In this document: positions 23,461 through 35,049 of the stretch, in pieces
How the letters are laid out: every line of letters begins with the position of its first letter
Numbering within the stretch: the first letter of the stretch is position 1
DNA from: Massospora cicadina
Taxonomy: Eukaryota > Entomophthoromycota > Entomophthoromycetes > Entomophthorales > Entomophthoraceae
Direction: 5' to 3'
Assembly: GCA_022478985.1 (NCBI GenBank)
Contig: JAKSZP010004226.1
Coordinates: 51,648-115,647 of the forward strand
DNA: 64,000 nt
Notes under the pieces: model-generated
What the model was told of the DNA's origin: nothing
The model's input: only the letters and a program-made list of their open reading frames with translations
The model's database searches: none
Translations under genes and position numbers: made by a program

Positions 23461-26400
23461 TAAGTGTTATGCCCTGTAAGCTTATGAATGGTGAAAGTAC
23501 CATAAGACACTTGTAATATTGAGGATATATTAGTCAAACTATCTTCCTAGTTATCTAAGCAGATATAAATTTATTAGGCAAGATATTATTTCTAAAAATC
23601 AGTTAAATTTTCAAGTCATTGCACCCTCTGGATTTTTTTAACAGCGATCAGCTGTTTATATATGAAACGGAACTTCTAATTGATGAATATGGGAAAGGAT
23701 GAGTTAGTTGCAACCTATGAAGCTTGTTACTACTTAAAGATCAAATGTACTGTTAATAACTGGAGTATGATTTACCCTACTGTGAAGAGTTTTTACGCAG
23801 CTCATTAAAGTTTATTTAGACCTTAAGGTGCATATGACCCTTGCTTTAAGTCCTTGAGATCACTGAAGGCCATTAAGAAAGAGATACTCATTTTATAAGG
23901 GACATACAAGACTGAGACTAAAGTTATCATACATCCACCTTAAAGACTTGACAAGGCTGTCTATGCAACTAGAGATAAATTTGAGAAGCCAAGAAAAAGA
24001 ATACTAATCTGGTTTACCAAAAGCGCAAGAAATGAATGTGCAACAAGTGCAACAAGACAAGATTTTTTTGAGATTTTTTATTGAACGTCTTCAAGAACAT
24101 GAAATCTCCAGGTAAGGAAGGTACTTCCAGTACTGTAGCTTAGTGAAAATTCCCTTGAAAGAAGAAGAATACTACTATGATAGAGCCATATAAAGAGCAG
24201 GATACCATGTATTAGGGTTCTCATCACTATGTCTGTACCTGCAAAGCTTTGAATCCATATACTTGTTGGAGAAGGGATTAGAACTAATTACTTGTCGAAG
24301 GTCACAGTACCTACTAGGAAATAAACACCATTTAAAAATATAAAAACAGATTGTCATAAGAGCCTTTAGAAATAATTATGATAGAAAAATATTACCAACT
24401 TCGCAATACAGAAGATAGAAGTGCATAAGATTTTGAGAAAACAGAAATTACGTTTTAATGACTAAAAGCCACATGTAAAAAGCGTGACCAAAGTTGAGGA
24501 CATGATACAGAAAGTTAGGGTCTTGTATTTCCTTAAGACTGGCGCTCCAGTCAATATTATATCCTATGAACTTATAAATAAACTGAAGTTAGTGCTAGAA
24601 TCAACTACAATGTTAATTACCAAATAGCTATGTTGAATATAAAGCATGCTTTAAGAGCTTACTATGCTCTGTTCTTATGCCTTAGACAAATGGTTTTAGT
24701 GGCTCCAGCAGTGAGCCTTGACAATGATTATCAAAACTTCATAGTGGAATGCAGTACCTCAATGATTTTGGGATGAAAACAACTTCACTAATATAACTAT
24801 GTATACTTAACTACTAGTAGCCCCTATTATAAGAAAGAAGACTTAAAGACGCCAAACAATAACCTTTATTTATGGAAAAGATCAATTAACTACCTTATCA
24901 CACTTTCAAGGATATGGAAGTTTAACTACAGCAACAGTATGTGCATAATATTAGAGACTATTGAGTGTGAGTGATTTGTGGAAACCTGAGAATAACAGTA
25001 ATCTATTTTCAAATAAATCAGTATGAAAATAACCTCAGATACCAATTCTTAACGACTTTAGTCATGATGGATAAGAAACCAGAAACCACGGGTTATCCTT
25101 TATTTTATAATTCAAACTAATTGGGAGAGTCTACTATAATCTTTGGGAAATATCACAAACCAACCAATATTGAGTGGAAAGGGATAAGTCATCATACAAA
25201 AAATTTATTACTCTTTGATTGTATAGAATCAGTACATGCCATAGGAGAATTTGAGGAACAGGGATTTTCAGACATGATGGGAAAGGAGCAGAAAGAGTTT
25301 ATAAGATATTATATGAATCTGAAGATATCTTCAGCAAAGTAAAAACTCCTACAGGTTATTTATAGAAGAATACCATTGTATGGACTTTGACCATCTACAC
25401 TGTTTATGTCCAAACCATAATAATGGTCTAAAATGGTAGAAGAGATCATCACCAAGAATTAAATTAGATCGTCATAGCAATTTATCAAGATCAGTAAAAA
25501 GCACATGGGTTTCACTTCTGCAAGTACAAAAAATCTAAGACACTTAATAGTGATATACTATTGCTAGTCAAATGAAGTTAATAAAAGGAATTTATCTACT
25601 CTCAAGATTTGATACCGCCTTACCCATTTTTGGGAAGTTCTAAGTATTTATTTGTGTTATACCTGGCCAGTGGCTACTAGAAGATGTAGCTTGCGCTGTA
25701 AGTTCAGAGGAAGTGTTCCTTTTTCAGTAGTCAGGGACATTTTATTCTAACAAAGATAATGCTTGAGCTCTGTAATGGTCCTGCTACAAGTCAGCATGTT
25801 ATAGACAGATCATTTTATTATTGAAGCTGTAAAGCATCTATTATAGCTAAATGACATCACCATAGTTATATAAACTTTCTAAGACCACTTATAGCTCCTT
25901 AAGAAGGGTTCACCAAATATAAATTTTTTAACTTTTTTACTAAGCAAAGTAAGTGCTAGCTTTTTATAAGCAATTATAGTCACTTGGACATGAGATTAAC
26001 CCACAACAATTTATTTGCAAGAGGAAAATGTCTGAGCAATCATGGCCATGGAGCAACTACTAAGTATGTGCAACACTTATGTATTCTTAGTATTATTTAA
26101 ATATCAGAGGCAGTTTATCCCTCATTTTCTAAAATTGGCAGCCTCTACCGCATATTTTGACCAAGAAATCAAAGCTTGAGTGGCACCTATAGCAGGATCA
26201 ACTATTTGAGGACATTTAAGAAAAATTGGTAGAGGTAAAGATTTGAAACACCCATATTTTTAAAACGTTTTATTTCTACACAGATCCCATAATGCTGGGC
26301 TTGGAGTAGTATTAGTCCAATGGATGAGGAAGGATTGACTATTCAATGTAAATCTGTCTAAGGTCTTCACATGGGCAGAGAGGAATTACACAATTACCAA

Positions 26401-27115
26401 GAGGAAATATTGCAATTAATAAAGCTTTAAAGCATTTCTGACTCTACTTTTGTGGTGTACCTTATGATAGTGATTGATCAAGCGCCACTTTACTGGCTCT
26501 GAAACACTTAAGAACTCAACAGAAGGCTCTCCAGGTGAGTGGTCAAACTCCAAGAATATGAATTTAAGTTATACACTGAGTGTGAAGTAAGCACCTAAAC
26601 GCTGACAGCTTGTCTAAACTGTCTGTGTTTCAACTTAAGGATCAATAACTGGCAAAATATGACTTCATAGTATTACCTGACTATAGATAGAAGGTGAAAC
26701 CAATTATGTGAATATGATTTTAAGAAAATATCAAAAGACAATCTGTAGATTAACAGAAATATACTGAAGCAGGTCTAGGATTAAAGTCACAACTATCTTT
26801 GACCTAGAGATTATAGAGCTGATAAATCACACATAGATGTTAAAATTCCAATTCCTGAAGACCTTGGAGTTTCTTAAGGAAGTTTTTATTAGGAATTAAT
26901 GTCAGAAGTCCATCAGTCCCTAGAGCCGTGTAATTTAAAAGCAAGTTTCAGGACCTTTAAATGAAATTGTACATACCAGTTATTTCAACTTCAGAGCTCT
27001 TCTACAATGTGTCAATTGAAGTAATAGGAACAGTTACCTCAGCCTCAAGTATGAACAATATTGTCATAGTAGCAATAGACCACTTCACAATTAGGTCAAG
27101 GCTGCAGTGTTAGAT
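23461..27115 (+). pseudogene. Heavily decayed Ty3/Gypsy gag-pol (family C internal region)
   Basis: Stops are dense, but collinear motifs survive in the right order: zinc-knuckle remnant CNKCNKTRFF at about 24,038-24,067; protease FLKTGAPVNIISYELINKLK at about 24,530-24,595 (Gypsy-A has VDSGAPVNIVSMKLVKKLK); linker/RT start EFEEQGFSDMMGKEQKEF at about 25,245-25,310; RNase H with INKALKHF, LYFCGVPYDSD and LLALKHLRTQQKALQ at about 26,410-26,540; integrase NIVIVAIDHFTIRSRLQ at about 27,055-27,110 (Gypsy-A has KYIIVAIDHLTKWVEA). It follows a family-C LTR. No 3' LTR was found. Confidence 0.7.
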
Positions 27116-27640
27116 ATGTACAGTGTAGGATCAACTTCTCATTTCCTATATAATTAAGATGTCAGACACAGTGCCCTCAAATTTGTGATCAAATAGTGGA
27201 ATTTTACATTATGTTTATACTGAAGAATGATGGATCTGGTAGGGTGAAACATAAAAATACTCCTCTAAAACATTCATTTGATAAGAGTGTAATACAATTC
27301 AATGACTCTAGCAGGAATACTAATAAAAGTTTCTATGAACTACAAATTAAAGATGATAAAGATTGTTGTTCTTTGTGTTACTTGCCTCTAGACTTAGTTA
27401 TCAATTGGTGGTAAAAATATCGCCACTTATAAGGCGCTCAATTGATAAGAAGTTGCCTTACCATCTCTACTTGCCTCAGTTTCTATTGTAGACCTCAAGA
27501 TCCTACCCCTTGTATACTATCAGTTATAATTTGATGATAAATTTAATATGATATAACTGGAAGCAGCTAGGAACAATGAGTCAATTATTCTAAAAATTCA
27601 ATTGAAAGCCAACCTGAGAACTAAGCAACTAGAAATTGGG
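27116..27640. other. Unassigned, probably the end of the decayed Gypsy
   Basis: A 72-aa frame at 27,196-27,414 has no recognisable motif (SLCYLPLDLVINWW). Nothing else seen. Confidence 0.35.
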
Positions 27641-27907
27641 ATTAATAAAAAGTTTTATCTATCCCCATGCCACTGATGCTCTAACCCCTTTCTCTCCACA
27701 TTGCCTGCCACCTGATGCTAGTGCCAGAAATAATCCCCCATGACCCCTCTTCCCCTTCTATCATGGATGCTTAGGCCAACGCTGTGGAACCATGCTAGGT
27801 TTTTTTATTATATTTGATAATCCTTTTGTTTGGCATAACGCAAATAAAGATGCGTTGAGAACACTCTTCTTGGGTTGGGCACCATTATTAATAAAAAAGT
27901 TTTATCT
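27641..27907 (+). mobile_element. 5'-truncated LINE-A-like copy (3' end only) with TSD
   Basis: A 225-bp insert (27,662-27,886) flanked by a 21-bp direct repeat: ATTAAT, an A run, then GTTTTATCTA (27,641-27,661 and 27,887-27,907), differing by one A in the run. Its end (AATAAAGATGCG, CTTGGGTTGGGCACCATT) parallels the LINE-A 3' end (AATAAACATCG, CTTGAGTTGGGACCATC). Short 5'-truncated copies with long TSDs are typical of target-primed reverse transcription. Confidence 0.75.
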
Positions 27908-28730
27908 AACTTGACTGAGGGAGCCAACTATAGAAAATGCAGGCCATCTGGAATGGACCAAAGATTGTTTTGGAGAGATGAGGAACTATCTACACATACA
28001 GTATAATGATACCAACATTGTTACAACATAGTTTACATGTAGCACCTTAGTTCCTTTGCCAGTATCGTCTTGGAAGGGCAGTGTCAATAATGTAGCCATG
28101 GATTGGCCCATTAGTGATTTCTCAACCTATGTATTGTTAGAGAAGTTTCAAAAATTTAAGATTTGAGGATCAAAATGTGGCGATTTAGGTAGAAATTTAG
28201 GATACTTCAAATGTGAATAAAATGCACAATCTAATCAAGACTAAAAAAATTACCCACTGAGTTTTTAGAAGTGATATCAAGAAAATTATAAAAGGAAGTC
28301 CAAAATTGGATGTGATGCTGAATCTGGGCGCCTCAAGATAGCACCACCAACTAAATGAATATTTAGTAGTTTTAGAAAGCCATATAAAAAGATCTAGGAC
28401 TTCACCCAAAAAATTCTAAGATTAACAAGGGACTATCAGATTTTGGTCAAGATGAATTTACTGTGAGATATAGCACCTGTATAGGAATCATGAACAAATG
28501 GAACTCATGAAGAAAGATAAAATAAAGAAGTGGATAATTTGGAGTTCTTATAATATGTTTGATGAAGAAAAGTTTATTCCCTTTTATTTTTTAAATACTC
28601 ATTATATCTTGAATATTATGTACTCATATTTTACTACGATAAAGAAGTCTATATCTCAAAAATACTAAACTGTTATTTATTACATTTTATTTGGTTTGAA
28701 CTAAGATTATTATAAAATTTTACTTAAGTT
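27908..28730. other. AT-rich sequence, nothing recognised
   Basis: No sustained frame and no repeat partner identified in the window. Confidence 0.45.
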
Positions 28731-29052
28731 GAAATTAGATTGTCAGTAGAGGGTGGAAGGCGAGTCGGTAAGGGCGTACGGCTACCAATCTGAAGGTTGC
28801 GGGTTCGATTCCCGCCCTTCACACATCAATCGGGGTGCCAGCCAAAGGAAGCTATTGGTGGTTGGTAGGTCTAATAGCACGAAAACCTTACCCATGACGT
28901 AACCAGAAAAATTTGAGTCCCGATCCGGAGGTGGAAAAACTTTCTTCGACGGAGTTGAACCTGTTCAGGTTTCATATCGTTTCTTTCTTTTGGTAATGCC
29001 TGTCCCCTGGTCAGCTTGCCTCGGTTAAATAAAAGAAATTAGATTGTCAGTA
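28731..29052 (+). mobile_element. tRNA-derived SINE with perfect 18-bp target-site duplication
   Basis: The SINE body is 28,749-29,034 (286 bp). The perfect direct repeat GAAATTAGATTGTCAGTA flanks it at 28,731-28,748 and 29,035-29,052. The head (28,749-28,823) is tRNA-like: box A in AAGGCGAGTCGG (28,757-28,768), box B GGTTCGATTCC (28,802-28,812), an intact T arm GCGGG...CCCGC and acceptor-like CCTTCAC. The anticodon stem is degenerate, so it is a pol III promoter head, not a working tRNA. A unique body follows, then a tail (about 28,960-29,034: GTCCCCTGGTCAGC, GCCTCGG, TTAAATAAAA) related to the 3' tails of LINE-B and the ORF1-only retroposon. CpGs are still present, consistent with recent insertion. 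Confidence 0.93.
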
Positions 29053-30633
29053 ATTAAGTTTGGGATCTATCAGGAAAAGGCACTCGCGCAAGGAACTTTA
29101 GGTAGATTGAGCTTTATAATATGGAAGTTGAACTAAAATGCAATGAGTTTTGTAGAAAGGAACCAAAATACATCAGAATAAATGCTGTAGTAGCAATTAA
29201 GTTCCCAAAAGATAAATTTAATCTGAATTACAGTAACATCTTTTCTTTTTTAGTGTCAGGTATGTGATACTCACAACCCCATTTGTCATTTTGGTCTTGA
29301 CATTCACCCAATTTGTGTAAAAATCTTATAGGCTGACTCAGGCCTTAGCAGATGAGAAGATACTTCTACAGGATCTGGACACAGACTCTTTATATGACTA
29401 CTATATGAAAGTATTCTACTCTAAAGCCAAAAAGCCTCACTTTCTGAACTTCAATTATAGTACCTTTTGCTATCTTATCAACATTAACCAGGTGGGTTCA
29501 AACCATAAGATGGCTCCACTTAAATGGGTCCTTACAAGGCATCTTCTAGATGGGAACTAAATATATTGCAGACACTATAAGGGTACAGTTGTATAGTGGA
29601 TGGACCCTCATTTTACTAAAATTAATCTCTTATTCAAGATCTTGATGATGATATTGTTAAGATTTATCCAGCTAAAATTGAAACTTAACCTTATGCAATG
29701 ATTATATAAGTCAAAAATCTGGTCTTTTCCTCTTTGAAAAACTATAAAGATTTGCATCAATTCTTGAGCCTTTAGGAACTTCATAAGTGAAAATCATAAG
29801 CTCTTTTAAATTAGGATTGGATCCAATAAACTCTAAGCATGTCAATCATATTAGAGTGATAAATTGCTCATGATTGATCTGATAATTGGTTGTTATGGTC
29901 ACTCATTCAAGAATAAGAAAGAAAGCTCCTTATTTGGTGAGTTAAAGTTTACATTTTTGACGCTGTCAGAGTGAGATGAGGAAAAATAAAAGATTAAATT
30001 TAGAATCAAGTTACATTTAACTAACAACTGATCAACCTCCTCTGGTCAACAAAGCCTTAAGAGGATAAGATGAGTATAGTTATGATCAGAAATTTCATTA
30101 GGTGCTGATCTCCATGTACCACCCATTGATATGCAGCTGATAAATATTACCAATTTCCACTAACTAGATTTGAAACTCTAGAACAATGAAAGCACAAATC
30201 ACTATATGATGGATAATGACAAAGGCCATATATGCCCTTAATCTATAAAGGTGTAAAAAATACTGATTGTTGTTGGAGCTGGACGCTCTTATCACCACAA
30301 GGCTCTCATGCATCCTATAAATATTAGCTTATGTTAAGAAATATGGAATGTCTTTTCTATCCATCTTTTATAAAAAGTACTTTTTTTGTCTTTATCTCAC
30401 CAGTGTTTTAGGACAAAAAATTGAAATCTGGTCTAACTTAGAAAAGATAAATAGATGAACGTTTCCCAATTACAATAGTGCCTACGCCATCATATTTGGA
30501 GAAGCTATCATGTCACTCACCATCCTGAGTTAAGAAAGAAAATACTGATTATACAGCTTCAAGTCCCAGAAAATACCCAGTTAGGTATGTATGCTGAGAA
30601 TTTAAAAGTTGCATGCCTACTTGCCCAGAAATC
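29053..30633. other. Degenerate sequence, no assignable gene
   Basis: A stop-interrupted frame at about 29,330-29,620 (KILLQDLDTDSLYDYYMKVF, KMAPLKWVLTRHLLDG) looks like old coding sequence of a transposon protein, but I cannot place the family. Confidence 0.35.
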
Positions 30634-30650
30634 TTCAATTTTAACTACTT

Positions 30651-32541
30651 GATTGATTTATTTGAGGTACACTGACCAGGGGACGGACAGTACTGATCAC
30701 AACACTCAAAACGGCAAAACAAACTACTAACCAGGTGGGAAGCAGAAACTGCTTAACCCACCATGGCAGAGGGTGAGGAGGGGTCGGGGGGTTGGTTTTC
30801 AGAAAGACCCACCTCAATCAAGGGGTGTTGGTTACAGTACCAGATCAGAGCAGAGAGCCAGAGCGTTGGGGCATCTGCATAGTGGGGGCTGAGGTCAGCG
30901 TAGTAGGAGTTTTCCACTTCTGCATCAAGATAATGATGGGAAAGTGTTTCAACAAAAGCTGCGAGGAGAACTTCAGCTTCTTTGTGGGCTTCAGGAAGTT
31001 GGGTGAAAAGGGAGATACTGTGGTGGGTGATTTTGGCTGAGGGGTTGAATGAAGCAAGCGTTGTGACATTCATAACAGCGATTTCAGCATCATCAAATAG
31101 TTTTGAGATGTCACTGCAGGGAGATTCAGGGAAGTCGGGGGGAAGAAGATGGTGGGCAGGCCATGCTGGAGCTGAGCCACTGACTGGGTCACCACGGTGC
31201 ATAGTTTTGGGCAATGAGGAGAGGCCACTGCAGCTAAGGCGAGCTGGTGGTCACTTTGGAAGGGGGCTGTATTGGGTAGAGGAGCAAAATGGCGAGGGGT
31301 AGGGGTTTCATCAAAGTCAGGAAGGAAAAATTCTTCCCAACCATAATCGCCATGGCAGAGAGGTTGACCTGTATGCTTACTAATGAGGATATTACCTTAT
31401 TCGTCAGATTCAGCCAATAGATCCCATGGATTTTGGTTCACTGGAATAGTGGCGCTTAAATTTGAGTGGGTAGGATTGGGCGAATGGGCAGCTGTTTGGG
31501 TGCAAATGTTGGTCCAAGCATTGCTCTGATTGGCTGGCGTAGATTTAGGTGGGAGAGTGAGGATGGAGGTTTTGGGTGGGGCTGATTTTCCATGTGGGCC
31601 CACTGAACGAGATTGGAGGGTGGGAGGGGGCAGCAAAGCGCCCCATACTGAACCTCCAGAGGGGGGCTCAGAAGCTGCAGCAGCGGACTTGGCCTGAGGG
31701 CACACTTTTTTTGCATGGTTGAGGCCAAAGCAGAGGGAACAAATCTGCCTACCATTATTGACCCAGGCCCAAAAGAAATGATCAGGCGCTGCAGCCACAC
31801 TAGCGCGGGGTGGGATTTGTTGGGCTATGGTAGGGTGGTGTGGTATGATGGTGGCTGTTGCCCAAGGAGCAGCAAGGCACTCCACACCAGATGGAATGGC
31901 AAAGATGATGTTGGGCTTAGTGCCGTAAGCCATGAGCCCCGTGACCAGCTGGTCATACAAAAACTGGGGTGGAAGGTGGGATGGGAGATTTGCAAAGGAT
32001 ACCACTAGCATGGTGTCTGAAGGGAGTCGAGTACGGGTTGTGGGAATGGGGTTTTTTTATAAATTAGAGGAGTTTGTGCTGCCACTTCAGCATCCTCCTC
32101 AGATTGGAACCCAACGTCAAAGTAGCCCTTAAAAGGGCGGAAGTCTATAAAGCCAGCTGGCGCAAAGGCTGTAGTGGCTAGGTCAATAATTGCCTTATTG
32201 GCATATGGGAACAAACGCCCATAGTCCACTCTGAGGCAATAGCGAATAGCAGAGCGAGGGAGGGCAAGAGGATGGGGGCGAGAAGGGTGGACGCGCGCCA
32301 GGTGGAGCGCTAGGTCTTGTGGGGGGACAAAACGGTTGGAAGCAGTGGGTGGGCTGTTTGAACCCATCCAAACGCGCTTGCCTGCAGGGCGGAAAACGCT
32401 AGGTGGGGGTGCACTGCTGCCCCACACTGGGGTGGCAGGCGGCAGAGCCAAGGACATCAAAGAATAGGTTTGGGCAGATGGCTGTGGATAAATAAACTTA
32501 AATTTAAAGTCGCTCAAAAATGACTTTGAGTGGTTAAAGAG
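30651..32541 (-). mobile_element. ORF1-only LINE-like retroposon (HAL1-like architecture) with perfect 17-bp TSD
   Basis: A 1,891-bp minus-strand insertion bounded by the perfect direct repeat TTCAATTTTAACTACTT at 30,634-30,650 and 32,542-32,558. It holds a LINE-type ORF1 with a CCHC knuckle that starts only 25 bp from the 5' end. It passes directly from ORF1 to a 3' tail (30,651-30,740) with no endonuclease or RT. On the minus strand the tail reads CCCACCTGGTTAG, then CTGTCCGTCCCCTGGTCAG, then CCTCAAATAAATC, closely matching the LINE-B 3' end. A decayed second copy at 1-866 has the same ORF1-to-tail junction, which argues that this is a family and not a one-off deletion. Confidence 0.88.
30753..32517 (-). 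pseudogene. ORF1 of the ORF1-only retroposon: RNA-binding protein with CCHC zinc knuckle
   Basis: Starts at ATG 32,517. The first segment (32,517-32,005, 170 aa) is P/S/A-rich and then enters a folded block (VDYGRLFPYANKAII, KGYFDVGFQSEEDAEVAA). A single frameshift near 32,008 continues it in the frame to 31,397 (MLVVSFANLPSHLPPQFLYD), with knuckle CSLCFGLNHAKKVC at plus-strand 31,700-31,741 and ending NPWDLLAESDE. The C-terminal domain (31,214-30,753: HSISLFTQLPEAHKEAE, YADAPTLWLSALIWYC) follows after a stop and has no counterpart I recognise in LINE-A or LINE-B. ORF1 proteins bind their RNA; here the enzyme would have to come from another element. Confidence 0.8.
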
Positions 32542-32558
32542 TTCAATTTTAACTACTT

Positions 32559-34340
32559 AAATTTACCTATATAACTTCAAGATCAGATGCTATTTTAATA
32601 AAAATATGTACTTATTCTATACTCCCAAATCTAATTTAGTTACTTGACATAGCTTTAAAAACTGTCCCTTTATCTTGGCCACCAATTGTAATTAATTAGG
32701 TGATTAACATGTATACACATAAGTGATACTAGAGTTAACAATGTAGGATGCTATTATTATAAAAGTAACAATACTTTAATTTAAAGCGTTATACCTATCT
32801 TCAATTCCTTTATCCTAATTTTGTAATATTAAAAGTAATTAGTGTAGTTAATAGCTTTAGGACTAATCTAGTCAAGATATTTAGCGTTTATAAAAAACAT
32901 GATCATCAGAGAGGTCAAGGAAATACCATTTTTTAATTCTGAATGATTCTGTACTTGATTAATAACATTAAATAAGTACTCTCATTTTAGTAGAATTAAC
33001 TTTAATAATGAAGCTTAGTTAATATTAGCATCCCATTACTAAAAATTTTAATTTAGTTTATTATCTTTATGGAAATTTCTAGTCTAAATTTTTTTAGCAG
33101 AAATAAATATATAACAATAGTTTTTTATAGCCATTTGAAGTTTAATTTTATTTAAAAATATATATTCTCTAAATGTTTACTGATTATAAAATTAGAGCTT
33201 TATTAAGTTAACTTGTAAGACGCCATCCACTAATCTAAATCTTATTAATAAATTAACAGATTAATTTATCTAGAAGGTTCTACCTTATTGTAAGTTTTTT
33301 ACATTGAAAAATTGAAGATTTTACCAAATTTTTCATATAGTAGCTTTAAGTCCCAAAAGGCATGATTACCCTGCTAAAAATAAAGATTGTAATTTTTAAA
33401 ATGGTATAGCCTATTTTTTCATTTTTTAATTTTGTGATTTTCTTGAGTTATAGTATAATTGTATTACTTAATATTGAGCTTAAGAATTCTAAGAAAGTAA
33501 TTTCAGGTAAAGCTTTTAATCTATTTATTTAATATTTTTTTTGTTTTTTATATAGTTATAGATTTACTATACTAGACAACCAAACTAAGCTTATGTTAAA
33601 ACTAATTTTAAAGTTAGTATAGCTAACTATAAATTGATGCTACAATTTTTGTTCATATATTTTTATAATAAATTCTATATAGTAATATGTAGCTAGTAAC
33701 ATTATTATATCAGTATCTTTTGCTTTCATGGTTATAGTTTTGCATTTATTGCCATTAGTGTATTAGAATTTAATAACTTTAATATTTTTTAGTCTCAATT
33801 TTTTTCTAGTGTAAATACTTATTAAAAATAGTTTGCCTATTTATATCAAACTATCTTTTGAGAAATTCTTAAACTAAAAAATCAGTAGAAAGTGTCTCCT
33901 GGATCACAAGGTACTTAGAAATAATCAAATACCAAATGAGGCAACAGCATGCCTTTTAGTCCAATATAAAATGTTATAGAAATGCTTTATATGATGTCAA
34001 CTCAATGATGTTAACATGAGCGACAATAATTTTGATACAACACTGAATTTAAATCTTGAGATAATACTATATAATCATTATTACTGCTCTACTAAATAGT
34101 TAGTTCCATAAAAACTAGTCTATATACCTAGCTAGCTTATATAAAAAATATAGCATAGTTTTTTAGTGATTGAAACTTTGATTCCATTTAATAGAATGGT
34201 GCTACCAAAATCATAATATATTTTCTATAAAACCTAGAGCTTTGGTAGTATAAGGTATCAAACCTATAAACACTAATACTATTATGAATTAGTTTTACTA
34301 AAAATAAGCCAAGCCATTATCTTAAGACAATGACCTAACA
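32559..34340. other. AT-rich, CpG-depleted sequence
   Basis: No coding frame. From 33,241 to 34,020 I find no CpG at all. Probably very old transposon sequence past recognition. Confidence 0.6.
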
Positions 34341-34940
34341 GCACAACAAGTCTACTATATTATTGAGTTTGTCAAGGAGTGTACACTATAAAATTGATGA
34401 TCAAATCAAACTACAATATTCAACTCAGATAAGTTATCAAGTCAGTTAGAGCTAAAAAGAAAGGTCTGATAAGGAAATCAATGCTACTGGTTGTAGTATC
34501 CTCTATGACATTTAATCATTTTTATTTTGTGCATGAGTAGCCAAAGTGGTAATAATGCCCTTTAAGATGTAGAAAAATAGTTTTAGTGTCATGAATACCT
34601 ATTGCCAATAAGATATTGGCTAGGTATCCTAAGCTCAACCCCGTTAGAAATAAATGCATTGGCGTGCTTATGAGACTTTGATTCAAAACTTAGTGTCACT
34701 TAAAAGAGAGATGAAAAAGGGTATAAGAAGCTAGAGCAGTAGTGCTGACTGAAAGGTTGTTTTTTGATGACAATCCTGCAATCTTACTTGGTAGTGCAAA
34801 TCTACTAACATTAATTATTGCTTTTAATCATTTTAATAAATCAATGTTTTCAATTAAAAGATAACAATCCACATATTACTAGACTATTACAATAGTTTCC
34901 ATATAGCTGTTGGATGAATACATGCTAATTCTTTTAAGGT
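34341..34940 (+). repeat. LTR family D, copy 1 (decayed)
   Basis: Matches 53,480-53,800 over a few hundred bases by eye: AATACCTATTGCCAATAAG, GGGTATAAGAAG (TATA-like), GATGACAATCCTGCAAT and GGTAGTGCAAATCT all have counterparts in the same order. Borders uncertain. Confidence 0.5.
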
Positions 34941-35049
34941 TGTGCTCACTAGCGGGGGCCATTAATCCAACTGTTAAGCCATCTTCTGACTTATTAAGAC
35001 CATGGTGGGATTAGATGATTCTAACTTTATTCCTTTTGATAATCCATTT

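Noticed and set aside
28749..28823. Functional tRNA gene
   Set aside because: Box A and B and the T arm are good, but the anticodon stem does not pair, the acceptor match is imperfect, and the sequence continues into a SINE body inside a TSD.
30792..32132. Plus-strand frames opposite the ORF1-only retroposon
   Set aside because: They are antisense shadows; the minus strand has the zinc knuckle and matches ORF1 architecture and the TSD/tail orientation.
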